Below are positions 1-6,894 of a DNA stretch of 7,691 nucleotides, piece after piece. Where the stretch lies: contig JAUVSA010000100.1 of the NCBI GenBank assembly GCA_030597345.1, forward strand, positions 1 through 7,691. Reading direction: 5' to 3'. Position numbers and translations under genes: made by a program. Within the stretch, counting starts at the first letter, position 1. The number at the start of each line of letters is the position of its first letter. Below the pieces are notes generated by a model. That model was not told the origin of the DNA, did no database searches, and was given only the letters and a program-made list of their open reading frames with translations. This DNA is from Bacillota bacterium (GTDB taxonomy: Bacteria > Armatimonadota > Hebobacteria > Hebobacterales > Hebobacteraceae).

Positions 1-3000
1 GATGAACAGCATCGCAATATGGTTCGGTGCCAGCCCGATCGAGCTGAAAATGTGGATCTCCCGCACCCGCTCGTACACCGCCCCCAGCATCGTGTTCAAC
101 ACGATCAACGCCGCAATCAGTATCGGGATCGCCACCCCCTCCATCCCAATAATCGAGGTCCGCCCGATCGCGCTCCACTTGCGAATCTCATCCCCCGTCC
201 CCGCATACAGGTTGAACCCCAGCCGCGGCATCAGCATCCTCAGCGTGCTCTTCACCTCGTCTTCCGTCACGAAGCTCACCGCCACCGACTCTACTTCCGC
301 CCCCAGGTTCAGCGCCGTCTCGAACGGAATGAACACCACCTGGTCCGGAGACAGGTGCAGGTACTCCTGGAATCCCGACCCCCGACCCCCTTGTGCCGAC
401 TGCCCTCCCCCCTGGCGCGACATCCGCTGCATCTGAATCCAGTCCACCGGCGTCAGCGGCTCTTGGTCCAGGTCCACCCGCCGCTTCGCCGCGCTGGCGT
501 CCATTATGCCTATCAGGTCATAAGGAACCCCGCCCAGGAAGATCTTGACTTTGTCCACATCCGAGGCCCCGATGTGGAACTCCTCTGCCATCCCCGACGG
601 GATGATGGCCACATGCACGTCTCCCGGCTCGAACCACCGCCCCGCCGTCAGCGCCTTGTCCAGTCCCGTCACTTCCGCCTCTGCCGGGCTCAACCCCGTA
701 ATCGCGCGTGCATCGTACTTCGCATCAGTCGCATCCGTGCTGACTTGAATGAACGACTGCTCCTGCGTCTTCGACGTGAAGAACCATGCCCGGGGCGCCA
801 CCGCGCGGTTCTTCCCCCGCCCAAACTCATCGTTCAGTATCCGATACGCCGACTCTTCCAGCGGCTCCCACATCGCGTTTCGAATCAGCAGCCCGTTGTA
901 AGCCGGCTTCCCCTTCGCCTTCCGTTCGTTGTATTTCGTCGCCGTCTTCACCGACGTAAACGACAGCACCGTGAACGTCAGCAGCACCAGCGTAATACAC
1001 GTGAACACCGTGCGCGCCCGCCGCTTCCGCATGTTGCTGATCCCCAGCGAAAACGCCGCCGCCGCCACGCTCATCCGCCCGATGTCCGCCTTGTGCACCC
1101 CCGATTCCTTCATCTGCAGCTTCTTCAACTGGTCCTCGAACTTCATCGTCACCAGCGTTATCACCATCACGCTCAGCGCCACCATGATGAAGGCCAGCGG
1201 CACTATCCACGGGTTGGTCGTGATCTCGAACGCCGGATGGATGAAGCTGAACACCAGACAGATTGCCCCGAAGATCACAACGAACCCCACGATCTGCGTC
1301 CGCAGGTTCGGAAACGCAAATACCAGTCGCTCCACAAAGAAGGCGAATGGCAGCATCAGCGCCAGGTAGAACAGCACCCCCTTCACCACATCGTTCATCG
1401 TTGACAGCACCGCCGGATAGGCCCGCGCCTCATACCCCCATGCCGCCCGCGCCTTCGCATCCGCCAGCTCATAGTCTTGCGCTGCCAGCGCCACCTCCGC
1501 CTCCCCCATCAGCCCCCCGGCCGTCTTGTGAAGCCCGCTCACGATCTCGTTCACGATCCGGAACCGCCCCAGCTTCTGCATCCGACGCTCGTTCAGGTTC
1601 CACATGTCCCGCGTCACCAGCAGCGGCGTGTGGGACAGCGCGAACGCCTTGTCCGCCTTGTAACCCAGCCCGCTCTCGTTCTCCGCGTCGATCGTGCTCG
1701 CATCCAGCAGCAGCATCCGCACCGACCCCGCACCCAGACCCATCATTATCTTCACCCGCTGCCCCGGATCCGCGAACACCAGCGCCACATCCTCCACATG
1801 CCCCCGCCACGGCTCTGGATGCGGAATCGTCAGCCCGTATCGCCGCGGCTCCGCGTCCGTCAGCCCGTCGTACACCTTGATGTACCGCAGCGTCGTCAGG
1901 CTCTGTGGATCGACCAAATCGAACAGCGCGATCGGCACACACTCGAACACGACTATCGTGAAGTCCTTCTTCCCGGAGGTGATGAAGAACTGCGTCGGGT
2001 CCCGCGGATGGTGCCGGTTCCCCATCGGCCCCCAGTCCGGCGCAAAGTCGATGTCCCCGGTCGCCCGATTCGTGTGATAGGCCTCCAGGTAGCTCGGCTT
2101 CCTCCATCCGTAGGCGTTGATCGTCGGATAACCCCAGAAGTGCACCCGCCCATCCTTCGGATCCACGATCTCCACCAGGTCGCCCCGCGTCCCCATCAGC
2201 GTCGAGTCCGACATCCGGGCCACAACCATCGTCCCCTCAATCACCTGGTCCGCGACGATGCTGCTCCTCGGATCGAACGCCAGCGCCCGCGCCGACAGCT
2301 CCGCAAACCCTCCCGACACCGACATCCGGTGGAACGACGGCTCCTTGTCCATCGGCATCTTCGGGTCCGTCACGATGTCCCACAGCGTCGCCGCTATGAC
2401 CTGCGTCTGCCGCTTCAGATTCTGGAACCTCACCCCATCCAGCGTGTCGAAGGGCGTGTCTACCCGCGCCCGCGCATCGTCCGTCGTCAGGAACGCCGTA
2501 CCCCGTCCCCCACCCAGCGTGATGGGTTCGTTGTCCAGCGCAATCCGCCCGAAGATGAATGTCCGCCACGGCTTCCCGTAAATCGGGTTCACCCCATCCG
2601 CAAACGCCGCATGGTTCGTCCCCCAGTCCGACATCAGCGAGGCGTTCTCCCGCAGCGTTCGCGCAAAGTCCGAGAACCTCCGGCTGATGTCCGTGTCCTC
2701 TCGCTGATCGTAGAACATCCCCTTGTAGAACAACCCCACCCGGTCGTTCTGCGTCGACAGGTCCAGCGCCATGAAGAGATTGATCTCCATCTTCTCCCGG
2801 ACCGTCTTCGTGTACGGGATCAACCCCAGGAACTTGGCCGGCTTGTCCACCTTCCTCCCCTTGGTCAAATCGTCCAAGTGCGTCGCCACCCAGTTGCGAA
2901 TCCCGGCCAGCCCCAGGAAATGCGCCCCGTTGAAGATCACCCGCACCGTCCGCTTCGGCGGATACTTCTTCAGTATCCGCGTCAGCTCCAGCAGCGCCGC

Positions 3001-4041
3001 CGCCCCCGACGCGCTCTCCGCTCCCGGCGACAACTGCGGCACGATCGACATCGAATCGTAGTACGCCGTCAGATAGACCGTCTGCTCCCTCAGCTCCTCG
3101 TCCGTCCCCGGAATCTCCGCCACCAGGTTCCACGCCGGCTTGCGCTCCCACGTCATCCGGCAGTTGATCCGGACGTACACTTCCTCTTGCGACGCCAGAC
3201 GCGCCTTCAGGTGGTACGCATCGCTCCGCCCGATCCAGAACCGCGGGATGTTGATCGGAATCCGCAGGAACTTCGCCTCCGCCTCCCCCCGCACCGTCGT
3301 CTCCGGCTCCACGAACACCACCGCCCGCGCCCCCAGCCGCGGCGCATTCAGCCAGTTCGACCCGCAGTTGAAGTCCAGCAGCACCGCTGTCCCATGCACA
3401 TCCTGCTTGTTGAAGCTGGCCAGCTTCCCGTCCCGCCCGTCGATCAGCCGGTACTCCTGACCTCCCTCCGCAAGCTGCGACGTCCGCACCAGATTCGGCC
3501 ATAGGGGATAGACCTTGTAGCTCGCCTCCACCTCCTCCCCTGCCAGCCGAGTTTCGGTCGCCAGCCCAGCTTCGGTCGCCAGCCGAGTTTCGGTCGGCAG
3601 CACCTCCAGCGTCGGCTGCCCCTCCACCCACGGCACCGTTATCCAGTACGACTCTCGATAGCGCCGCTTCGGCCCCAGCGCCTCCTCCGCTATCTCCTGC
3701 TCGCTCGCGTCCTCCAGCCCCATCCGCTCCAGCTCCCCCGCAATATACTCGGCGGCGTTCTCCGCCCCGGGATACCCGGCCAGACGGGAGCTGAACGAGC
3801 TCAGATACCTGACGTGCTTCTCCAGGTTGTCAATTTCGACTTCCCCCGCGAACTTGGGCCACCACTCCTGCTGTTCCGCCGTCGGCTCTTTCTTCCCCAG
3901 CACTGCAAAACACGGCGATGCGCTCACCAACTGCATGAGCGCACACATCAATCCTACCAGCAGGAAACTGCTTGCACACACGGCCAAATGTCGACGGAGC
4001 CCCCATCCACCGTCTGCTCCGCGCCCGTGTCCTGCTCTCAT
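1..4041 (-). CDS. Large M28-peptidase-like / FtsX-type ABC permease fusion protein (C-terminus off the left edge)
   Basis: The frame is open for 1347 codons from the ATG at 4041 to the window edge; it opens after a stop at 4096-4098. The start at 4041 is preceded by GGGAGG (9-nt gap) and GAGGTGAT; the ATG at 4062 has no such site. Residues about 15-42 form a basic then hydrophobic signal or anchor segment. Residues 205-260 resemble a PA domain (GTAVLLDF, LGARAVVFVEPE). Residues 310-560 follow the M28 fold (LTAYYDS, GAESASG, KRTVRVIFNGAHFLGLAG, DTPFDTLDG), but metal ligands look replaced. Residues 560-885 are unassigned. Hydrophobic spans lie near 888-908, 917-934, 945-965, 1011-1031 and 1296-1322. 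The last two bracket a MacB-like extracytoplasmic part, followed by the FtsX signature ERVREIHIFSSIGLAP at 1324-1339. FtsX permeases work with a LolD/MacB-type ATPase, which is not in the window. The role is probably cell-envelope transport or signalling; substrate unknown. Confidence 0.85.
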   Translation of the reverse strand, partial: MRAGHGRGADGGWGLRRHLAVCASSFLLVGLMCALMQLVSASPCFAVLGKKEPTAEQQEWWPKFAGEVEIDNLEKHVRYLSSFSSRLAGYPGAENAAEYIAGELERMGLEDASEQEIAEEALGPKRRYRESYWITVPWVEGQPTLEVLPTETRLATEAGLATETRLAGEEVEASYKVYPLWPNLVRTSQLAEGGQEYRLIDGRDGKLASFNKQDVHGTAVLLDFNCGSNWLNAPRLGARAVVFVEPETTVRGEAEAKFLRIPINIPRFWIGRSDAYHLKARLASQEEVYVRINCRMTWERKPAWNLVAEIPGTDEELREQTVYLTAYYDSMSIVPQLSPGAESASGAAALLELTRILKKYPPKRTVRVIFNGAHFLGLAGIRNWVATHLDDLTKGRKVDKPAKFLGLIPYTKTVREKMEINLFMALDLSTQNDRVGLFYKGMFYDQREDTDISRRFSDFARTLRENASLMSDWGTNHAAFADGVNPIYGKPWRTFIFGRIALDNEPITLGGGRGTAFLTTDDARARVDTPFDTLDGVRFQNLKRQTQVIAATLWDIVTDPKMPMDKEPSFHRMSVSGGFAELSARALAFDPRSSIVADQVIEGTMVVARMSDSTLMGTRGDLVEIVDPKDGRVHFWGYPTINAYGWRKPSYLEAYHTNRATGDIDFAPDWGPMGNRHHPRDPTQFFITSGKKDFTIVVFECVPIALFDLVDPQSLTTLRYIKVYDGLTDAEPRRYGLTIPHPEPWRGHVEDVALVFADPGQRVKIMMGLGAGSVRMLLLDASTIDAENESGLGYKADKAFALSHTPLLVTRDMWNLNERRMQKLGRFRIVNEIVSGLHKTAGGLMGEAEVALAAQDYELADAKARAAWGYEARAYPAVLSTMNDVVKGVLFYLALMLPFAFFVERLVFAFPNLRTQIVGFVVIFGAICLVFSFIHPAFEITTNPWIVPLAFIMVALSVMVITLVTMKFEDQLKKLQMKESGVHKADIGRMSVAAAAFSLGISNMRKRRARTVFTCITLVLLTFTVLSFTSVKTATKYNERKAKGKPAYNGLLIRNAMWEPLEESAYRILNDEFGRGKNRAVAPRAWFFTSKTQEQSFIQVSTDATDAKYDARAITGLSPAEAEVTGLDKALTAGRWFEPGDVHVAIIPSGMAEEFHIGASDVDKVKIFLGGVPYDLIGIMDASAAKRRVDLDQEPLTPVDWIQMQRMSRQGGGQSAQGGRGSGFQEYLHLSPDQVVFIPFETALNLGAEVESVAVSFVTEDEVKSTLRMLMPRLGFNLYAGTGDEIRKWSAIGRTSIIGMEGVAIPILIAALIVLNTMLGAVYERVREIHIFSSIGLAPNHIAMLFI
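3542..3600. repeat. 18-bp tandem repeat, three units, inside the permease gene
   Basis: Units on the plus strand are GCCAGCCGAGTTTCGGTC (3542-3559), GCCAGCCCAGCTTCGGTC (3560-3577) and GCCAGCCGAGTTTCGGTC again (3578-3595), followed by the beginning of a fourth (GGCAG). The core CCGA-GTT-TCGG is a short inverted repeat. On the minus strand the array encodes TETRLA, TEAGLA, TETRLA (residues 150-167), between the signal segment and the PA-like region. The 18-bp period keeps the frame. The same type of unit occurs at 4339-4428 in the neighbouring gene. Confidence 0.9.
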
Positions 4042-4056
4042 ATCACCTCGCCTCCC
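4042..4056 (-). promoter_or_regulatory. Ribosome binding site of the M28/FtsX gene
   Basis: Read on the minus strand, GGGAGG (4056-4051) lies 9 nt before the ATG at 4041. GAGGTGAT, a strong match to the complement of the 16S rRNA 3' end, directly abuts that ATG. This favours 4041 over the in-frame ATG at 4062, which lies upstream of these sites. Confidence 0.7.
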
Positions 4057-4092
4057 ACTCATCGACCCTTTCCAATGCCCTTTTCGCCGGCC

Positions 4093-4122
4093 ATCCTAGC
4101 ACGTCGCGCATTCCGAAGTCAA
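4093..4122 (-). promoter_or_regulatory. Sigma70-like promoter for the M28/FtsX gene
   Basis: On the minus strand TTGACT (4122-4117) and TAGGAT (4098-4093) are separated by 18 bp. They match the -35 consensus at 5 of 6 positions and the -10 consensus at 4 of 6. Transcription would start near 4086, giving a leader of about 45 nt before the ATG at 4041, with the ribosome site inside it. The rest of the divergent intergenic region (4123-4221) shows no convincing plus-strand promoter. The spacing and position are seen directly; promoter use is inferred. Confidence 0.55.
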
Positions 4123-4221
4123 TCGATCCGAGCGACCTTCATTCGCAGCCAGCTTTCGGCGGCCTGACCCCTCTCACCTTCTCCCCTTCCGCCCGATAAC
4201 CCCTATCTTCTCTCGCCCCAA

Positions 4222-6387
4222 ATGCCGCCTGGCGCCGCGGCCGTCGGACTATCGACACAGCCCTGTCGGCAGGACCCTACCTCCCCTCTACAAAATACTC
4301 TCCGAGTGACGCCTGACACTGACCCTCATCTCCCAGATGGAGGCCCGCCTTCGGACGGCAGGCGAGCTTCGCCCGGCAGCCGAGGTTCGGACGGCAGGCG
4401 AGCTTCGCCCGGCAGCCGGGCTCCGGCAGAACCTGGAGACAGACACGGCGGCGTTACCCGCCGCGCCGTGCTGGTCGCCCTCGCCTTTCTGGTCCTGCTT
4501 GGGCTGCTCGACTTCTACATCGAGATGGCCTGGGGCAAGAGCTGGGAGGGCGGCTGGTCGTTCGCCTCGGGCGCTCCTTCCGTCGTCCCCGTCTCCGCGC
4601 TGTTCCTCCTGGCGATCCTCATGGCCCTTCCCGTATTGCGGCGAAGTGGCCTCACCCGCCGCGAGCTGCTGGTCGTTTACGCCGTGCTGCTCGTCGGCGT
4701 GCCAACGGTCAGCCACGCCGTGCTCGCCTGGATGCTCGTCAGGGTCATCGCCTTCCACTACGGCGCCCAGGTGCAGCCCCACTGGGGCACCCATTTCCTC
4801 CACTACGTTCCCCACTGGTGGGCACCGACCAGCCTGGAGGCGGTGGAGGGTTTCTTCCAGGGCCGTGCCTCCGTCCCCTGGGGAGAGTGGCTCGTGCCGC
4901 TCGCTGCCTGGTCGTCGTTCGCGCTCGGAGTTTTCGTCGCGAGCCTCTGCCTCATGGCACTCCTGCAAAGGCAGTGGATCACCCACGAACGGCTGACCTT
5001 CCCCCTCGCCCAGGTCCCCCTCGAGATGGTGCGCGACCCCCACGGAAACGGGCGCCGCGCCGGACAGATCCCCCTCGCCTCGACGTTCGGGATCGGCGTC
5101 CTCATCGGGTTCGGGCTGAACTTCATGAGCACCCTCTCGACAAAGGTGCCGGCCCTGCCAAGCGTCTCGCTCTTCATGTATGACATCATCCCCTGGCAGA
5201 GGGTGGGGCCGGCCGCCGGGCTCGGCGGCTTGACCCTGGTCTTCTGGCCGTGGATGATCGCCCTCGCCTATCTCATCCCCGCCGACCTCTCGTTCTCGCT
5301 CTGGGCGTTCACCATCATCCGGCTGCTTCTCACCGTTGCAGCCATCGCGGCCGGTGCCACGCCTCAACGCCCGGAGGACTGGTACGGCTCCTCCTTCCCC
5401 GCCCCCGTCTTCCAGGGAACGGGCGCTGTGCTCGCGCTCGCCCTCTGGGTCCTCTGGATCGCGCGCAAGCACCTCGCCCGCGCCCTGCGGATCGCCCTCA
5501 GCCGACAGTCCGGCCGCGCCGACGCGGACGAGCCCCTCAGCTATCGCCTGGCCTTCCTCGGCCTCATCCTCGCCACCGCCTACCTCGTCTACTTCCTCTG
5601 GATCAGCGGCGCTCGAGTCTGGGTGGGCCTGCTGCTCGTCCTGCTCACCATAGGCTACTTCGCGGTGTGGGCTCGCCTGCGTGCCGCGAACGGCATGGCC
5701 TTCATCTGCTTCCCCTGCGACATCGACCACATGCTCGGCGTTCAAATGGGCAATAGCACGTTCCGGCCCGTCGAGACCGTCGCCATGATCACCCTCCGCT
5801 GGGTCTACCGCCCCGGCTTCAGTGTCTCCTCCGAGATCTTCCCGGGGAGCGCGCTCGAGACATTCAAGATCGCCGACTCAGCGGGAATCGACGCCCGCCG
5901 GCTCGCCAAAGCCATCGTGCTGAGCTTCGTCTTCGCCTGGGTCACAGGCGTCTTCATCGTCCTCACCGGCATCTACCGCTACGGCTGGTTCGGCCTCGAC
6001 TGCAGCACAGGCGGGTGGCTCGGCCCCATGAGCATCGGAGACGGCAATCTCATCGTGAGCCGGCTCAACCCCAGCAATCCCGACCTCAACGCTGTGCTCG
6101 GCGTCTTGGCGGGCGCGGCCGTTACCATCGCGCTCGGCATAGTGCGCCTGCGCTTCTGGTGGTGGCCGCTCCATCCGGTCGGCTACCTCGCCTCCAACAC
6201 CTGGGGCGCGCAGTGGTGGTTCATCCCCTTCTTCATCGGCTGGGTCGCCAAAGTGCTCGTCACCCGATACGGCGGCCTGCGCCTCTATCGGCGCACTATT
6301 CCCTTGGCCGTCGGCCTCATCGTCGGCGACCTCTTCAACGGAGGTCTCTGGGCGATCCTGGCAGTCATAGTCCAGGGCCGCATCTAG
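4222..6387 (+). CDS. DUF6785/DUF6784 family polytopic membrane protein
   Basis: The protein is 721 aa from the ATG at 4222 and has roughly 13-14 hydrophobic segments from residue 83 to the end. Family-like blocks are ERLTFPLAQVPLEM (256-269), CFPCDIDHMLG (near 496-506), WPLHPVGY (648-655) and the C-terminal GWVAKVLVTRYGGLRLYRR. These match the recalled DUF6785 (N-terminal) and DUF6784 (C-terminal) families of large inner-membrane proteins, whose function is unknown; they look transporter-like. The first 80 residues are unusual: hydrophilic, Pro/Ser/Arg-rich and built partly from 6-residue repeats. No Shine-Dalgarno sequence precedes 4222. In-frame GTG codons at 4306 and 4468 are alternatives; 4468 would remove the repeats but leaves almost no residues ahead of the first membrane segment. 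Codons favour C in third position. The gene is divergent from the permease gene and ends in the first unit of a 17-bp repeat. Confidence 0.82.
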   Translation: MPPGAAAVGLSTQPCRQDPTSPLQNTLRVTPDTDPHLPDGGPPSDGRRASPGSRGSDGRRASPGSRAPAEPGDRHGGVTRRAVLVALAFLVLLGLLDFYIEMAWGKSWEGGWSFASGAPSVVPVSALFLLAILMALPVLRRSGLTRRELLVVYAVLLVGVPTVSHAVLAWMLVRVIAFHYGAQVQPHWGTHFLHYVPHWWAPTSLEAVEGFFQGRASVPWGEWLVPLAAWSSFALGVFVASLCLMALLQRQWITHERLTFPLAQVPLEMVRDPHGNGRRAGQIPLASTFGIGVLIGFGLNFMSTLSTKVPALPSVSLFMYDIIPWQRVGPAAGLGGLTLVFWPWMIALAYLIPADLSFSLWAFTIIRLLLTVAAIAAGATPQRPEDWYGSSFPAPVFQGTGAVLALALWVLWIARKHLARALRIALSRQSGRADADEPLSYRLAFLGLILATAYLVYFLWISGARVWVGLLLVLLTIGYFAVWARLRAANGMAFICFPCDIDHMLGVQMGNSTFRPVETVAMITLRWVYRPGFSVSSEIFPGSALETFKIADSAGIDARRLAKAIVLSFVFAWVTGVFIVLTGIYRYGWFGLDCSTGGWLGPMSIGDGNLIVSRLNPSNPDLNAVLGVLAGAAVTIALGIVRLRFWWWPLHPVGYLASNTWGAQWWFIPFFIGWVAKVLVTRYGGLRLYRRTIPLAVGLIVGDLFNGGLWAILAVIVQGRI
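4339..4428. repeat. 18-bp tandem repeat, about five units, in the N-terminal part of the DUF6785 gene
   Basis: Units from 4357 are GGCAGGCGAGCTTCGCCC, GGCAGCCGAGGTTCGGAC, GGCAGGCGAGCTTCGCCC and a diverged GGCAGCCGGGCTCCGGCA (4411-4428). A diverged unit at 4339-4356 precedes them. The core is a hairpin with paired changes: GCGA/TCGC in one unit type and CCGA/TCGG in the other. In the gene frame it encodes SDGRRA-SPGSRG-SDGRRA-SPGSRA. It belongs to the same family as the array at 3542-3600. Confidence 0.88.
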
Positions 6388-6423
6388 TACAAGGCCGCAT
6401 CTAGTACAAGGCCGCATCTAGTA
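6376..6423. repeat. 17-bp direct near-triplication across the DUF6785 stop codon
   Basis: The unit GGCCGCATCTAGTACAA occurs at 6376-6392 and 6393-6409, and its first 14 bases recur at 6410-6423. The first copy holds the stop codon of the upstream gene (TAG 6385-6387). Each copy contains CTAG, so each gives a TAG on both strands. Because 17 is not a multiple of 3, the copies fall in different frames. It may be a replication-slippage product. Confidence 0.93.
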
Positions 6424-6461
6424 GCTGACCGGCCCGCCACCAAATTCCTCACCCGTCCGGG

Positions 6462-6489
6462 TTGACAACACCCTCAGATCGGGTATCAT
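6462..6489 (+). promoter_or_regulatory. Sigma70 promoter of the arsR-acr3 operon
   Basis: A perfect -35 element TTGACA (6462-6467) is followed 16 bp later by TATCAT (6484-6489), a 5-of-6 match to the -10 consensus. Transcription would begin near 6496, only about 18 nt before the arsR ATG. The -10 element lies within the left arm of the inverted repeat, so repressor bound there would block RNA polymerase. Confidence 0.75.
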
Positions 6490-6513
6490 ATGTAAGAAGG
6501 TGCATATGATACC
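6482..6513. promoter_or_regulatory. Perfect 11-bp inverted repeat, putative ArsR operator
   Basis: GGTATCATATG (6482-6492) and CATATGATACC (6503-6513) are exact reverse complements separated by 10 bp. The left arm covers the -10 element and the right arm ends on the base before the arsR start codon. This fits autoregulation by the dimeric ArsR encoded next, since ArsR-family sites are usually imperfect or perfect dyads over the promoter. The only Shine-Dalgarno candidate, GAAGG at 6496-6500, lies in the spacer, 13 nt from the ATG. Confidence 0.78.
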
Positions 6514-6873
6514 ATGAGCCAAGTGGTCCGAATCCTCAAGGCCCTCGCCGACCCCACCCGGGTGCGCATCATTCACTTGCTCCACAGCCGCGACGAGCTC
6601 TGCGTCTGCGAGATCGTCGATGCCCTCCAGCTCCCCCAGTACTCCATCTCCCGCCACCTCGGCGTCCTCAAGGGAGCCTCCCTGGTCGCCGACTGGCGTC
6701 AAGGCAAGTGGATGCACTATAGTCTCAACTCGGGCCTCTCTCAGGAGGACCGAGCCGTGATCGACGCAGTCTGCGCGCGTGCCGCCGCCGAGTCGCCCTC
6801 CCGACAGGATCGGCGCCGCCTCCAGCGCTGCCTCCGCCCCCGCGTCAACGGCGAGATGGTCGAGTGCAAGTGA
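6514..6873 (+). CDS. arsR: ArsR/SmtB-family arsenic-responsive repressor
   Basis: The protein is 119 aa, a normal ArsR length, with a winged-helix fold. KALADPTRVRIIHLL (9-23) is the classic N-terminal helix region. ELCVCEI (28-34) carries the As(III)/Sb(III)-binding CxC pair, Cys30 and Cys32. LPQYSISRHLGVLKGASLV (40-58) is the DNA-recognition helix. WRQGKWMHYSL (61-71) is the wing. In E. coli ArsR a third cysteine follows the CxC pair by three residues; here that position is Val35. From family knowledge two cysteines are enough for induction. Two further cysteines occur near the C-terminus (106 and 118), in a basic tail. The gene lies directly behind its own putative operator and 51 bp before acr3. 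It should repress the operon and release on arsenite binding. The assignment is firm; the exact inducer is inferred. Confidence 0.93.
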   Translation: MSQVVRILKALADPTRVRIIHLLHSRDELCVCEIVDALQLPQYSISRHLGVLKGASLVADWRQGKWMHYSLNSGLSQEDRAVIDAVCARAAAESPSRQDRRRLQRCLRPRVNGEMVECK

Positions 6874-6894
6874 TGACGAACTTTCTTCTTGCGG

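Noticed and set aside
19..3504. Long plus-strand open frames (19-1404 and 1477-3504)
   Set aside because: They are exact antisense of the M28/FtsX codons and give Arg/His/Pro-rich protein without recognisable domains; the minus-strand frame carries the family motifs.
2237..3631. Minus-strand open frame in another frame within the permease gene
   Set aside because: Gly/Ala/Asp-rich shadow product of high GC content; the overlapping frame encodes the conserved M28-like region.
4060..4062. Alternative ATG start at 4062 (minus) for the permease gene
   Set aside because: Only a weak purine stretch precedes it, while the ATG at 4041 has two good ribosome-site matches.
4195..4209. GATAAC and TATCTT as a -10 element for the DUF6785 gene
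   Set aside because: No -35-like hexamer lies at 16-18 bp upstream; the match is too weak to call.
4288..5745. Minus-strand open frame opposite the DUF6785 gene
   Set aside because: Composition is Glu/Gly/Asp-rich and featureless, as expected for the antisense of a C-rich membrane gene.
6451..6462. Hairpin ACCCG-TC-CGGGT as a terminator of the DUF6785 gene
   Set aside because: The loop is only 2 nt, no T-run follows, and it overlaps the -35 element of the ars promoter.
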